From contig JAUWMC010000008.1 of the NCBI GenBank assembly GCA_030613375.1, positions 1-34,033 on the forward strand: a stretch of 34,033 bases of DNA, written 5' to 3'. Source of the stretch: Microcaldota archaeon. GTDB lineage: Archaea > Micrarchaeota > Micrarchaeia > Anstonellales > Bilamarchaeaceae. Positions within the stretch are counted from its first letter, which is position 1, and every line of letters begins with the position of its first letter. Below are positions 5,737-15,055 of this stretch, piece by piece. A program made the translations under genes and the position numbers. The notes under the pieces are model-generated. The model searched no databases, had not been told where the DNA came from, and saw only the letters and a list, made by a program, of their open reading frames with translations.

Positions 5737-7335
5737 GTGCCAGGTGTTAATGTGGATTACGTTTGCGATACCAGTGTAATTGTAGATGGCAGAATAGTTG
5801 AGCTAATCAAGAAGAAGAAACTTACTGGGAGGTTTTACGTTCACCGGGCCACTATTGCAGAGTTAGAGCACCAGGCAAACATGAACAAAGAGATTGGATT
5901 TGCCGGGTTTTCTGTGATTGGAAAATTACGGGAAATGGAAAAGGACGCAGATATTGAGGTTGTTGTTGAGGGAGAACGGCCTAGGGGAGATCAGGTAAGA
6001 TATGCAAAAACTGAGGGAACGCTAGACTTCATGATTAGGGAGCTTGCAAAGGGATTGGGAGCAAAGCTCATTACTGGAGATAGAGTACAGCATGAGGCTG
6101 CGCTTGCGGAAGGGATTGAAACTTTGTATTTGGGTGCGCATGAGGAATTCAAGAAACTAGAGTTTGAAAAATACTTTGATAAACCGGACGTGATGAGCGT
6201 ACACTTCAAGGAAAATTGCACTGTTGTAAGAAAAAGAGGAAATCCTGGAGAGGTGCTTGTAGAGGAAATGGGAAAGCCGATTGCTCTGGACTATATTCGG
6301 AAAATGGGGGAGGAAATAATTGAAGCTGTTACCAGAAACAGGAGTTACTATTTTGAGATAGATAAAGTGGGGGCTTCGGTTATCCAAATGGGATTGTACA
6401 GAATTGTAATTGCAAAGACTCCTTTTTCGGATGGGTTTGAAATTACTGTTGTAAGACCGATAACAAAACTGAAGTTTTCGTATTACAATGTTTCTGAGAA
6501 ATTGAAGGATAGGATTGACAATAAGGCGGAAGGAATATTGATTTGCGGGCCACCCGGGTCCGGAAAATCCACGTTCGCTGCTGCGCTTGCGGAATACTAC
6601 TACGGAAAAAAGAAGGTTGTAAAAACCATGGAAAGTCCTCGTGATATGAGGGTGGTGGATGCAATTACACAGTATACTGCATTGGAAGGGGATTTTGACA
6701 ATACTAAAGAGGTTTTGCTGCTTGTGAGGCCAGATTACACCTTCTATGATGAGGTGCGCAAGATGAAGGATTTCCAGATTTTTGCGGATATGAGGCTTTC
6801 GGGAATTGGGCTCGTAGGAGTTGTGCACGGGCACCGTGCGATTGATGCAATTCAGAGGCTTATTGGAAAGGTGGAGCTTGGAGTGATTCCGCAGATTGTA
6901 GATACTGTTATCCTGATTGATAAAGGAGAAATAGGGCATGTGTATGAGCTTGAGCAAGTTGTAAAAGTGCCTACTGGTATGAGAGAACAGGATTTAGCGA
7001 GGCCTGTGATTGAGGTGAGGGAGTTTGAGAGCGGAGATCTTGATTATGAGCTGTATAAATTTGGAGAAGAAACGGTTGTGCTTTCAATGGAGAAGGCTAC
7101 TCCATTTGGAGGAAGCAGGGGGCGTGGAAGGAGTTCAGGAAGAGGAGGAGGCTCAGGAAGGCTTGAATCCACTCTTTCCAAAATAATGAGTTACCAGTTT
7201 AAAGTTGAGAAAAAGGGAAACCAGTTTGTGCTGTATGCACACCCCCATGACATGGCTTACTTGTTTGGAAAAGGAATCAAAAAATTGAGGAAACTCGAAA
7301 AACGCTATGGGCCAATCCAGGTTGAGGAAATATGA
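5737..7335 (+). CDS. PIN-domain ATPase with C-terminal KH-like domain
   Basis: 532 aa, matching the archaeal COG1855 layout. The N-terminal PIN nuclease-like domain has acidic residues D11 (CDTSV), E44 (ELEHQ), D97 and D115 (TGDR). The PilT/VirB11-like ATPase core has Walker A GPPGSGKST at 271-279 and a His-box region VVHGHRAID. A Gly/Arg/Ser linker (GGSRGRGRSSGRGGGSGR) leads to a C-terminal KH-like segment with FGKGIKK. It is probably an RNA-acting ATPase/nuclease, but the substrate is unknown. The start is GTG, supported by TATA-like CTATTTATT about 22-26 nt upstream. It overlaps the Sua5/TsaC gene by ATGA, so the two are translationally coupled. Confidence 0.92.
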   Translation: MPGVNVDYVCDTSVIVDGRIVELIKKKKLTGRFYVHRATIAELEHQANMNKEIGFAGFSVIGKLREMEKDADIEVVVEGERPRGDQVRYAKTEGTLDFMIRELAKGLGAKLITGDRVQHEAALAEGIETLYLGAHEEFKKLEFEKYFDKPDVMSVHFKENCTVVRKRGNPGEVLVEEMGKPIALDYIRKMGEEIIEAVTRNRSYYFEIDKVGASVIQMGLYRIVIAKTPFSDGFEITVVRPITKLKFSYYNVSEKLKDRIDNKAEGILICGPPGSGKSTFAAALAEYYYGKKKVVKTMESPRDMRVVDAITQYTALEGDFDNTKEVLLLVRPDYTFYDEVRKMKDFQIFADMRLSGIGLVGVVHGHRAIDAIQRLIGKVELGVIPQIVDTVILIDKGEIGHVYELEQVVKVPTGMREQDLARPVIEVREFESGDLDYELYKFGEETVVLSMEKATPFGGSRGRGRSSGRGGGSGRLESTLSKIMSYQFKVEKKGNQFVLYAHPHDMAYLFGKGIKKLRKLEKRYGPIQVEEI

Positions 7336-7919
7336 CTGAAATACTTTCGATTGAGAAAGAATATGATAAATCTTTTGCACGGGCAAAGGAAGTTCTTTCT
7401 TCTGGAGGGGTTTTGATTTATCCTACGGATACTGTTTATGGAATTGGGGGGGATGCAAGAAATTCTGAAGTAGTAGAACGGGTGAAGAGAATTAAAGGAA
7501 AAGAGAGTTCTGCGTTTTCAGTTTTGCTTGGTGGAATGGGAATGGTAAAAGAATATGCAGAAGTTGAAGGGAAAGCGCTGGGCGCGGTAATGGAAGCCTT
7601 TCCTGGAGCAACCACATTGATTTTAAAAGCGAAAAACGAGCTTCCGGTTGTGAAGGAGGGAAAGATCGGGGTAAGGATCCCAGAGCATATTTTTATGCGG
7701 AAATTAAGCCTGGAATTGAATATGCCAATAATCACTACGAGTGCGAACAAGAGCGGGGGGAAAGCTCCTGTAAGTGTTTCAGAAATTGATAATGAAATTA
7801 TTGAGAAAGTAGATCTTGTTTTAGATGGAGGGGAAACCCTGCATAGGATGAGCTCAACTGTGCTGGACGTTGAAGAAAAGAAAGTAAAAAGAGTGGGAGT
7901 AGGAGAAATTATTTTTTAG
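7332..7919 (+). CDS. Threonylcarbamoyl-AMP synthase (Sua5/YrdC/TsaC family)
   Basis: The family makes L-threonylcarbamoyl-AMP from Thr, bicarbonate and ATP for t6A37 of ANN-decoding tRNAs. Seen: GGVLIYPTDTVYGIGGDA near the N-terminus, KRIKGKESSAFSVLL, FPGATTLILKA, GVRIPEH and ITTSANKSGGKAP, all family hallmarks. With 195 aa it is the short YrdC/TsaC form without the C-terminal Sua5 domain. It overlaps the PIN-ATPase stop by 4 nt, linking t6A synthesis with an RNA-related ATPase. Its 3' end overlaps the converging SPFH gene by 11 bp. Confidence 0.93.
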   Translation: MTEILSIEKEYDKSFARAKEVLSSGGVLIYPTDTVYGIGGDARNSEVVERVKRIKGKESSAFSVLLGGMGMVKEYAEVEGKALGAVMEAFPGATTLILKAKNELPVVKEGKIGVRIPEHIFMRKLSLELNMPIITTSANKSGGKAPVSVSEIDNEIIEKVDLVLDGGETLHRMSSTVLDVEEKKVKRVGVGEIIF

Positions 7920-8706
7920 GCTTCTCCTTTTTCTTCCCAAGGAACTTTGAAACGCCCATTCCTTCCATTGCTCTCAGTACTTCCAGCGGTGTAACCAATA
8001 CTATTGTGTTGGACTGATCTGCACTTACATCCGCCAATGTTTGGAGTGTTCTAAGATGCAAACCTCCAGTGGATTTTGAGAGGTTCTCCGCCGCTTTCCT
8101 GAGGTTTTCAGAGGCTTCGAGTTCTCCCCCAGAGAGGATGATTGTTGCTCGCTTTTCACGCTCTGCTTCTGCCTGTCTTGCCATCGCACGCTTCATGTCC
8201 TTCGGAAGCTCTACGTCCTGGATTTTGATTGCGGTTATGTCTACTCCCCATTGATCTGTTTCGCGATCTACAAGTTCCTTGATGTCCTTTGAGATGGATT
8301 CTCGTTCTACAAGCAGGGTATCGAGGGTTATTCCTCCAATTACATCCCTGAGGGCAGTTTGTGCATACTGTGCAACTGCATAGGGATAGTTTTGAATCTC
8401 TAGAATTGCATCCTTGGTTTTGTGCACGCGGAAATAAACTACTGCATTTACAGCTACAGGAACATTATCTCGAGTCATTACTTCTTGTTTAGGAATGTCT
8501 ACCGTAGTAATTCTTTTATCTACTGTAATGAGGGTGTGAACAATAGGGATGATTATGTTGAGACCTGGCTTTACATCTTTTGTGTATTTACCAAAGGTAA
8601 GGAGAACCCCTTCTTTGTATTGAGGAACGATCCTTACGGCGGCAACCATGAAGAAAATGCCAATTACTGCTACTATTGGGAGCACCCCACACATTATTTC
8701 GAGCAT
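7909..8706 (-). CDS. Stomatin/SPFH (Band 7) membrane protein
   Basis: 265 aa from the chosen start. It has one N-terminal membrane anchor (LPIVAVIGIFFMVAAV). An SPFH domain follows (RIVPQYKEGVLLTFGKY, PGLNIIIPIVH, VDIPKQEVMTRDNV), then a coiled-coil segment (MARQAEAEREKRA) and a short lysine-rich tail. Family members form membrane scaffolds and often sit beside an NfeD protease, which is absent here. The ORF track starts at 8883, but that extension runs through the promoter region. A minus-strand TATA-like CTTTTTATTCC about 25 nt above ATG 8706 supports the shorter form. MLEIMCG also offers a second Met. Confidence 0.9.
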   Translation of the reverse strand: MLEIMCGVLPIVAVIGIFFMVAAVRIVPQYKEGVLLTFGKYTKDVKPGLNIIIPIVHTLITVDKRITTVDIPKQEVMTRDNVPVAVNAVVYFRVHKTKDAILEIQNYPYAVAQYAQTALRDVIGGITLDTLLVERESISKDIKELVDRETDQWGVDITAIKIQDVELPKDMKRAMARQAEAEREKRATIILSGGELEASENLRKAAENLSKSTGGLHLRTLQTLADVSADQSNTIVLVTPLEVLRAMEGMGVSKFLGKKKEKPKK

Positions 8707-8788
8707 GGAGGTATTTTGAAGAAAAGGAATAAAAAGAGTGGGGAAACGCGGGGAATAGGTTTTTATTTCTGAATTGAGTAAGTAAGCT

Positions 8789-9151
8789 ATGGTAACAAAA
8801 ACAGAGTTGAGAAAAGCAGAATCAAGATTAAGGGGGATGACCCCAAGCAAAATGGGTGTTGGCAGGGTTAACGACACATTCATGAGAATGCAGGGACCGA
8901 GGACTCCGTTTTATGAGCTAACTGCAGGAGAGAGGGAAATTATGGATTTCCCCCTTACCTTCCTGAAGGAAAGGGGGGTTAACGTTCCTGTGATGGATGA
9001 GAAAACAATTTATGTGGCCACTGGGCCGAGAAGTGGGCGGCTGGAAAGCAGGGATGGGACTTTTTCAGTTGAGTGCAGCGGAAATGACATTTTGTATTCG
9101 ATAAATGGAGGCCCAAAGAAGAAAATGAATAAGAGGGGTCTGCGGGGATGA
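8789..9151 (+). CDS. Hypothetical protein, 120 aa
   Basis: No family is recognised. The N-terminal half is basic and helical, and the C-terminal half alternates short hydrophobic and polar runs (TIYVATG, FSVEC, DILYSING) that look like a beta sheet. It has one Cys and a basic tail KKKMNKRGLRG. TATA-like GTTTTTATTT (about 8759-8768) lies about 25 nt upstream, so it is divergent from the SPFH gene. It is followed after 9 nt by the 122-aa gene, so the two probably form an operon. Confidence 0.68.
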   Translation: MVTKTELRKAESRLRGMTPSKMGVGRVNDTFMRMQGPRTPFYELTAGEREIMDFPLTFLKERGVNVPVMDEKTIYVATGPRSGRLESRDGTFSVECSGNDILYSINGGPKKKMNKRGLRG

Positions 9152-9160
9152 GGTGCTAAT

Positions 9161-9529
9161 ATGAAAGAATTTAAGGATAATGAGATTCAAACTGAAGAAA
9201 AAATGACAAAGGTTAATCCGCTTTCTGAAATACCCGAGAGGGTTATGGGTGTGAGGGAATACTGCCTGCGCGCATTTGAAGAAGCGCATAAGGCATTTGG
9301 AGAGCAGATGGGCTCTGATTTTGAGAGGGCTCTTGAACGCCTGGATGAAGCGGATTTCGCAGTGAGCGTTGACAAGGCAACTCATACAATAAGCACAAGG
9401 GATGCACATGGATATCTTCTTTCCCTGAGTGTGGACCATGAGATCGTTACTTTGACTCTTTCAAGGGATGGAAAGGAGGATACGATTACTTACAAGAATG
9501 GAGAAATAAGTAGGAGAAGGCAGGTTTAG
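9161..9529 (+). CDS. Hypothetical protein, 122 aa
   Basis: No family is recognised. The N-terminus is acidic, a central helix (FEEAHKAFGEQMGSDFERALERLDEA) follows, and the C-terminal half is made of short beta-like strands with regular polar turns (TISTRDAHGYLLSLSVDHEIVTLTLS). There are no membrane segments. GAGGTG upstream of the ATG is a good ribosome site, consistent with translation in an operon with the 120-aa gene. Its stop TAG overlaps the stop of the converging zinc-ribbon gene. Confidence 0.7.
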   Translation: MKEFKDNEIQTEEKMTKVNPLSEIPERVMGVREYCLRAFEEAHKAFGEQMGSDFERALERLDEADFAVSVDKATHTISTRDAHGYLLSLSVDHEIVTLTLSRDGKEDTITYKNGEISRRRQV

Positions 9530-10023
9530 ATTTCTTCTTGTTTTTTCTTTTCTGGTTTTATTGATTGGGACTCTTTTGGGGCCTCTTCTATTTCTGCACG
9601 CTCGTATTTTTCTTCTTCTTTTCCGGTAATTGCATCAATTAGTCTCTGGAAAAGGCCTTTTTCTTCATTTTCTACCTTGGTTATGCGAATAGGTGTGGCT
9701 GAGCCTCCAGGGCCCCTGGAAAGGAAATCCTGGGAAGACATATCGTAGCAAATTTTGCAAAGCTTTCTTCCCCCTAACATGTAGAATACATCTGTGGATC
9801 TTCCACAACGTTCACATTCCCCTACTGTAGTACTTATTTCTTCACTTGTTTCGGATTCACGGGCTTTTTCCTCCATTTTTTCCTCTTTTTCCCTTTCTTC
9901 TTCTTGGAGTGTACCGTGGCAAGCAGGGCAAATGAGCATGCCTTCAAAATATTGGGCTTCATCTGCAGGAAAATAGCTGCCGCAGTGCTGGCATTGTTTA
10001 TGGGTGGCCGTGAAATCATCCAT
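9526..10023 (-). CDS. Dual zinc-ribbon protein
   Basis: 165 aa. Two four-Cys zinc sites are clear: C11/C14 with C32/C35 (CQHC...CPAC), and C70/C73 with C89/C92 (CERC...CKIC). They are joined by a Glu/Lys-rich helix, and the tail is acidic/basic and low in complexity. Such proteins often act in nucleic-acid or protein contacts, but no specific function is recognised. TATA-like CTATATA on the minus strand (about 10048-10054) lies about 25 nt above the ATG, so it is leaderless. Confidence 0.78.
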   Translation of the reverse strand: MDDFTATHKQCQHCGSYFPADEAQYFEGMLICPACHGTLQEEEREKEEKMEEKARESETSEEISTTVGECERCGRSTDVFYMLGGRKLCKICYDMSSQDFLSRGPGGSATPIRITKVENEEKGLFQRLIDAITGKEEEKYERAEIEEAPKESQSIKPEKKKQEEI

Positions 10024-10127
10024 AATACTCTATAGAAAAGGAGGGGTATATAGTATTTTAGGGAAGTGTGTCAATAAATGGAAGAAAGTATAACATTTAA
10101 AAGGGTTTCTATGGAAGAATATGTACT

Positions 10128-13100
10128 ATGAATACTACTCAAAAGCCATCCAAGGATAAAGATGGCCCTCCAGAGCCAAAGGTTCGTTCACTTCCAAAGG
10201 GAGCAAAGAATACTATGGATATCAGGGACAGAGATGGTACACTAAGGGCAGCACTGGTAGGTGCAGGCACGAACAAACCCTTGCCAGAGGTCAAGGAACC
10301 GAGCACTATGATGTGGGGGGTAAGAACCAGCTCAAATAACACTCCTACCGAGAACGAAGCAGAAAGGCTCGAGCATGAGAAGAACAATAGAAAATTCCTT
10401 CCTTACGCAAACGTTCACACGCTTATTTCTGAAACACTCAACAGGGACAAAAACGAATGGCTGCACAACCACGAGAGGACAAGAGCGGCTGTAACCGAAG
10501 CGGTTGAGGTTCTTTCTGAGCAAAAGAAAAGAGACCTTACTAATGATTATACTCGTGCAAAGTACGGGCTTGTAAAAGGGTTTGGAGACATTACACAAAC
10601 CAAAGAAGCACTTTATGATTTTGAGATGTGGCTTATCAAAAAGGAAAGCCAGTATGAAAGCCTGAGCGGTGCATACTCTGAATTGAGGATGCTCAGCTTT
10701 GCTCCGTATGAGCAGGTTGTGGACCGCTGCAGGGAAATTATACAGACTTCTGACATTGTAAGGGACTATTACGTGTTAGTGGGAAACACCTTGGGAATGA
10801 ATGGCGCTTCTGCAGAAGATACAATAGAAATGGAAGATGGTCTTACAGGAAAGTCATATTCAACAATTGGCGAACTGGAAAAGCTTAGATTTGATGTTTG
10901 GCTTCAGACCCGGGTACCCATACAGGAAAAAGACCTGATCAGAGAGAATAAATCTGCACTCGAGAGGATTGGAGAACTTTTGGAAACCCTGGATAACGCC
11001 AATGCTGCGAGTGCGGCAGCAGAAGCAAGGGCAGACAGGGCATACCTGATGCTCGAACTTGTGGATGAAGATGCTTATGGGCTTGAGGCAGTGGCAGAAC
11101 GGATTGAGGCAAGAGTAACTGAGATGGAAAATAAGTTTACAATACTTACTGAGAAGCTTGAAGGAGGAGATTCCGGAGAAGTGCTTACAGAAGAGGATGC
11201 GGCAGGAGAAGAGATTGAACAGATTTCTGCTGAAGAACTTGTTGGGGAGACTACTGCGGCCCTTGGTGAAGAAATTGAAGGCATTACAAGTGATGATGTC
11301 CGAGAACCCTCTGAAGAGGGGACCTTTGACAGCGGAGTAATTGCTGACCTTGAAGCACTGCAGGCTGCTGAAACAAAGGCTGCAGAAGCAGATGCGGCAG
11401 CGCTTCTTGAAGCTGCAGAGGCAGCTGTTGAATCAAAACTGCCTGCAAGGGAGATTACTGAAGAGGTTCCACTTGAAGAGGTTGAAGAGATTGAAGAACC
11501 TGAGAAGAGGGGAAGATTCTGGAAGACTCTTTCGGGAAGGGTTATTGATAATATTGTTGTTTATGGATTTAAAGGAGAAGGAAACAAGAAATTACCTCCC
11601 AAATTCGAGGATTTTGTGGGCCAGGAAAACCAGCAGCAGAAATATCTTAGGGCGGAAGGAGTTTACAATTCTTGGTATGGGCAGGCTGGAAGGAGTATAA
11701 GGAAAACACTTGATGGCACAAGAAATAACTGGAAGGCAGTTACTGCAGTTGCAACCGGTGTTGCAGTATTGGCTGCAGCTACTACAGGATACTTTATGTA
11801 TGCACCTGCGCAGGAGAGGCCTGAGCAGAGAGCACTTAGCGAGCTTGCGAAGCCTACAGTAACGCAGGTTGCAGTTGTAGATGAAGTTGCTCCAGAACTG
11901 GATGGGGACGGAGAGAAAGTTGAACCTAAACCTGAACCTCTTGAGAAGCCTGCACTTGCAGATGTGCTTGCAAAGAACGGACTTGAGCTTGAGAAGGGAA
12001 CCAACATGGCAAAGTTCTACAGGGGCCTGAATGTTGAGGATGTGCAGGAGAGATATGTAATATTAGAGGAAGCGCTCAGGACTGATGAGCAGCTTCAGAA
12101 ATACGAGAGGAAGTACAGTGAAAAGCCAATCCTTGAGATGTACGCGGACTTCTTGACTACTGCGATGGCATATGTGCAGCTTGAAGGCCAGACGGATGTT
12201 GAAAAGGCAAATGCAAAGGCAACTGGAGAAAGAGTTGCAAAGAGGCTCGAAAAGCTTACCCAGCAAAAGAGGATTAAGAAAAAACTGGGCAATGAAAGGG
12301 CTTCGGAGATGAAGAAACTTGCAGAGGAGTTTAACGAGTCTGTAGAAGATCTTCCATTAGTTCAGGAAGTGCAGACTGAAGAGGAAAAGATCATTGAATT
12401 GCCTGTGGTTACACTTGAAGAGCTTGAAGAGATGAAAAAGGCAGGCGAAGAGCCGGAAATACCTGTGATTATACTGCCTGACACAACAGATGAGAAGCCA
12501 TTCAATATGAAGGATGCAACTGGAGGAGTAGTTGGCGCAGAATTCAAGAGCCTTGATTCCGTATCCAAGGTGAATGAATTCAACAGAAAAGTCAACAAAG
12601 CCAAGGACCTGAAAACAAAGTTCCTGCTTTCTGCACATCTTTCAGACCAGCTGATCGAGCATGGCATGGGTGCCAAGATGTCAGAAAAGAGAGTCCTCTT
12701 GATGCACGTTGATGCAATGAATGCAGCAATACTGTTTGCAAGGGCTGAAGGTCAGGGAATGACTGCGATAGCAGAGGCCCTGAATGTGTTTGATTCTGCC
12801 AATGCTATAGTAAAACAGTACATGGGATACAAAAAGATCAAGGAAGCGATGAAGAAAAGGGCAGGCCTTGAAAAGAACCTTACTTGGCTAAGGAAGAGGG
12901 CAGAGGAACTCAAGAACAAGGTGGATGCTTATGAGAGAAACAAGGATGAAGCAATTCCGTTCCCAGGGTCCCCTACAGTAGAGAATGAAAATGGGGCACC
13001 TACTACAATGCCTGAGAAAGTCCGGATTAACCGAGACAATATATACGTCGCAATGCAGACAAAGGTATTCTCGGACCATGGCCTGAGCATACTCGAGCAC

Positions 13101-13553
13101 CCACTCAAAGTGCAGGAAAAAATGAGGGGGATGAAGATCAACAGCTTCGACAAGTTTATAATCATGGAAAAGCTCGCAGATGAAGTGATGAAGAACCCAA
13201 AAAGGATGGATGGAATTACAAAGGCGGAACGCTTTGAGATGCTTGGAATATTAGCGGATTTTCTGGATTCTTCCCGGGGGGCAGCAAACGAGCCAAAGCA
13301 CTGGCCTGCAGATTATACTCTGGGTGATTTTCTGCTGGACTCACTTGCAATCGATGTGAGCGATTTGATTCATACACTGAGGAAGAAGAGGACTAATGAC
13401 TCAGAACCTCCGCAGGGCAAGGGACACCTCTACTTCCCGCTTGATGAAGGAACGTTCAAGAAAATCGGGGTAGCGGCAAAAACATTCGATGAACAGATTA
13501 ACTACCAGTACAAGCAGAAGAAAAGAATGAAGAATGGATCTAACGGGGAATAA
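10128..13553 (+). CDS. Giant bitopic coiled-coil protein, unknown function
   Basis: 1141 aa with no family recognised. There is no signal peptide. Residues about 1-535 are hydrophilic and helical, with an Ala/Glu-rich stretch (about 280-460). One membrane span lies at about 537-558 (AVTAVATGVAVLAAATTGYF). The remaining 580 residues are again helical, with Glu-rich linkers (EVQTEEEKIIELP). A short patch before the span (RSIRKTLDGTRNNWK) is basic, suggesting the N-terminal half is cytoplasmic. TATA-like CATTTAAAAGG lies about 30 nt upstream. It is the longest gene here and stands alone. It may be a structural or cell-surface scaffold, by inference only. Confidence 0.8.
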   Translation: MNTTQKPSKDKDGPPEPKVRSLPKGAKNTMDIRDRDGTLRAALVGAGTNKPLPEVKEPSTMMWGVRTSSNNTPTENEAERLEHEKNNRKFLPYANVHTLISETLNRDKNEWLHNHERTRAAVTEAVEVLSEQKKRDLTNDYTRAKYGLVKGFGDITQTKEALYDFEMWLIKKESQYESLSGAYSELRMLSFAPYEQVVDRCREIIQTSDIVRDYYVLVGNTLGMNGASAEDTIEMEDGLTGKSYSTIGELEKLRFDVWLQTRVPIQEKDLIRENKSALERIGELLETLDNANAASAAAEARADRAYLMLELVDEDAYGLEAVAERIEARVTEMENKFTILTEKLEGGDSGEVLTEEDAAGEEIEQISAEELVGETTAALGEEIEGITSDDVREPSEEGTFDSGVIADLEALQAAETKAAEADAAALLEAAEAAVESKLPAREITEEVPLEEVEEIEEPEKRGRFWKTLSGRVIDNIVVYGFKGEGNKKLPPKFEDFVGQENQQQKYLRAEGVYNSWYGQAGRSIRKTLDGTRNNWKAVTAVATGVAVLAAATTGYFMYAPAQERPEQRALSELAKPTVTQVAVVDEVAPELDGDGEKVEPKPEPLEKPALADVLAKNGLELEKGTNMAKFYRGLNVEDVQERYVILEEALRTDEQLQKYERKYSEKPILEMYADFLTTAMAYVQLEGQTDVEKANAKATGERVAKRLEKLTQQKRIKKKLGNERASEMKKLAEEFNESVEDLPLVQEVQTEEEKIIELPVVTLEELEEMKKAGEEPEIPVIILPDTTDEKPFNMKDATGGVVGAEFKSLDSVSKVNEFNRKVNKAKDLKTKFLLSAHLSDQLIEHGMGAKMSEKRVLLMHVDAMNAAILFARAEGQGMTAIAEALNVFDSANAIVKQYMGYKKIKEAMKKRAGLEKNLTWLRKRAEELKNKVDAYERNKDEAIPFPGSPTVENENGAPTTMPEKVRINRDNIYVAMQTKVFSDHGLSILEHPLKVQEKMRGMKINSFDKFIIMEKLADEVMKNPKRMDGITKAERFEMLGILADFLDSSRGAANEPKHWPADYTLGDFLLDSLAIDVSDLIHTLRKKRTNDSEPPQGKGHLYFPLDEGTFKKIGVAAKTFDEQINYQYKQKKRMKNGSNGE

Positions 13554-13566
13554 ACTTCCCCTGAAT

Positions 13567-14301
13567 TTATTTTTTAGACTGGAGTTTTATTGCGTGCTTT
13601 ATTGCCTGGTAGACTGCAGCTGATTCCAATTCTTTGATTCCTTTTTCAGTTACTCCTCCTTTTGTTGTTACTTTTTCCATTATTTCTTCGCATGAAGATT
13701 TGCTTAGCAATGCTCCTGTTCCTGATAGAACCTGGGCTAAAAGAAGATTTGCGGTTTCTTCTGGGACTCCCTGCTCTTTTGCAGCTTCGCGCATTGCTCG
13801 GGCAAAATAAGCGAAATATGCCGGGGAAGAACCCACTATTGCAGTAATTATGTCCATCTGGGATTCTTCTACCTTCACTGTTACACCCACCCTGGAGAAG
13901 AACTCCTTGAATGTGTTTTCGTCTTCCTGAGAAACTGATTTTCCGAGAGCATATGGAATGGGAGAAAGGTTTTGGGATGCTGCAATATTGGGCATTACCC
14001 GGATTAGTTTTGAATTGGGGGAAGCTTCCTGCATCTCTGCAAGCGTAAGCTTGGCTGCAGGGGAAACAAGGAGTTTCTCTGTGGGATTTTCCTTGAGCAC
14101 GGAAAGAATTGCATCTGGCTTAAGGCCAAAGAAAACCATTTCGGATTTCTCAAAAACTTCTTTAGGGGAAGAAGCTTTCCGGATTCCCTCTAGGTTTAAC
14201 TTCTCTTCAGAAGAATCGTATGCGAGAACTTTGACACCGGCGTTTAGGAAGCCCTGGGCAAATGCGCTCCCGAGTTTTCCAAAACCGATTATGCCAATCA
14301 T
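13567..14301 (-). CDS. proC: Pyrroline-5-carboxylate reductase
   Basis: Catalyses the last step of proline synthesis, from P5C with NAD(P)H. Seen: N-terminal Rossmann motif IGIIGFGKLGSAFAQGF, FFGLKPD, RVMPNIAA, the substrate-side GSSPAY segment, and the C-terminal signature TKGGVTEKGI. At 244 aa it is slightly short of the usual 260-280 but complete. Its ATG overlaps the stop of the membrane thioredoxin as ATGA, so it is the second gene of a two-gene unit. No proA or proB is in the window, so the P5C source is unknown. Confidence 0.93.
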   Translation of the reverse strand: MIGIIGFGKLGSAFAQGFLNAGVKVLAYDSSEEKLNLEGIRKASSPKEVFEKSEMVFFGLKPDAILSVLKENPTEKLLVSPAAKLTLAEMQEASPNSKLIRVMPNIAASQNLSPIPYALGKSVSQEDENTFKEFFSRVGVTVKVEESQMDIITAIVGSSPAYFAYFARAMREAAKEQGVPEETANLLLAQVLSGTGALLSKSSCEEIMEKVTTKGGVTEKGIKELESAAVYQAIKHAIKLQSKK

Positions 14302-14720
14302 ACCTCAACCTCGCAACCTGTAAGGGAACCAAGGTGTTCAAGGCTTTTGGCCCCCAGGTGTTTCTTCCCATCAATAATCCAAGTGGGATAAGCCTCTATT
14401 CCTGCAAGAACACATAGATCTCTGCTCTCATCGCAGTTTACAAAAGTTATTTCTTCAAAATGTTCTCCAAACAGTCCCTTCTGGTCCTGGCAATGGGAGC
14501 ACCAATCGGTTCCATAGAATACTGCACCACTTTCAGTGATGCAGGTTGCGAATTCTGAGGTTAAGGTCTGGCCACTATAAGTAGTAGTTGTTCCGCTTTC
14601 ACTCCCATATCCTACGCTAAGCGTAAGGAAGAAAGCAAACAAAACTGCAACACATATCACTGCTATCTGTACCCACCCCTGGGTTGTAACTCCTAAAACT
14701 TCTTTCTTTTTTTTGCTCAT
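14298..14720 (-). CDS. Membrane-anchored thioredoxin-fold protein
   Basis: 140 aa. A basic N-terminus is followed by one membrane span (about residues 17-38), then a Ser/Thr/Gly linker and a small thioredoxin fold. The active site is YGTDWCSHCQDQK (CxxC) and the cis-Pro region is AYPTWIIDG. This resembles the thioredoxin-like domain linked to VKOR-type DsbB partners, so it is probably an outward-facing disulfide oxidoreductase. The start is supported by GGTG upstream of the ATG and a TATA-like CTATAAACG farther up. It overlaps proC by 4 nt. Confidence 0.86.
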   Translation of the reverse strand: MSKKKKEVLGVTTQGWVQIAVICVAVLFAFFLTLSVGYGSESGTTTTYSGQTLTSEFATCITESGAVFYGTDWCSHCQDQKGLFGEHFEEITFVNCDESRDLCVLAGIEAYPTWIIDGKKHLGAKSLEHLGSLTGCEVEV

Positions 14721-14770
14721 TCCTGCACCTTGAAATAGTTTTTAGTAGAGATACGTTTATAGAGGTTAAT

Positions 14771-15055
14771 ATGGCAACTGTTGAGGATATTGTAAGGGCT
14801 TCGGATAAGAGAGATGGAGGGAGAGAAGAGGCGAATAAGTATACGCTGAAATCTATGAAAGCGCATGCAGATGAGATTGCAGAGCTTTTTGAGGGGAAGG
14901 ATGAACACTGGAAAGATGAATGTACGGATATGATGATTCATTGCCTTGTTTTGTTTAAGCGGGAGGGCGTGGATGAATTGAAGGTCCTTGAACTTCTAGA
15001 AAAGAGAAAAGAAAGGTTTATGGAAAAAATTGAAGGAAGTCCGGAAATCATCTAG
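14771..15055 (+). CDS. MazG/HisE-like all-alpha NTP pyrophosphohydrolase
   Basis: 94 aa. The metal-binding pattern is E35xxE38 then E50xxD53 (EIAEL ... ECTDMMIH), close to the family ExxE-x12-28-ExxD. The following [25 protein letters not shown] resembles the end of phosphoribosyl-ATP pyrophosphatases (HisE). Members hydrolyse nucleoside triphosphates or PR-ATP to monophosphates and PPi. No his genes are near. The tail-to-tail neighbour is dCMP deaminase, so a dCTP/dUTP house-cleaning role is attractive but inferred. TATA-like GTTTTTAG lies about 28 nt upstream. Confidence 0.62.
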   Translation: MATVEDIVRASDKRDGGREEANKYTLKSMKAHADEIAELFEGKDEHWKDECTDMMIHCLVLFKREGVDELKVLELLEKRKERFMEKIEGSPEII

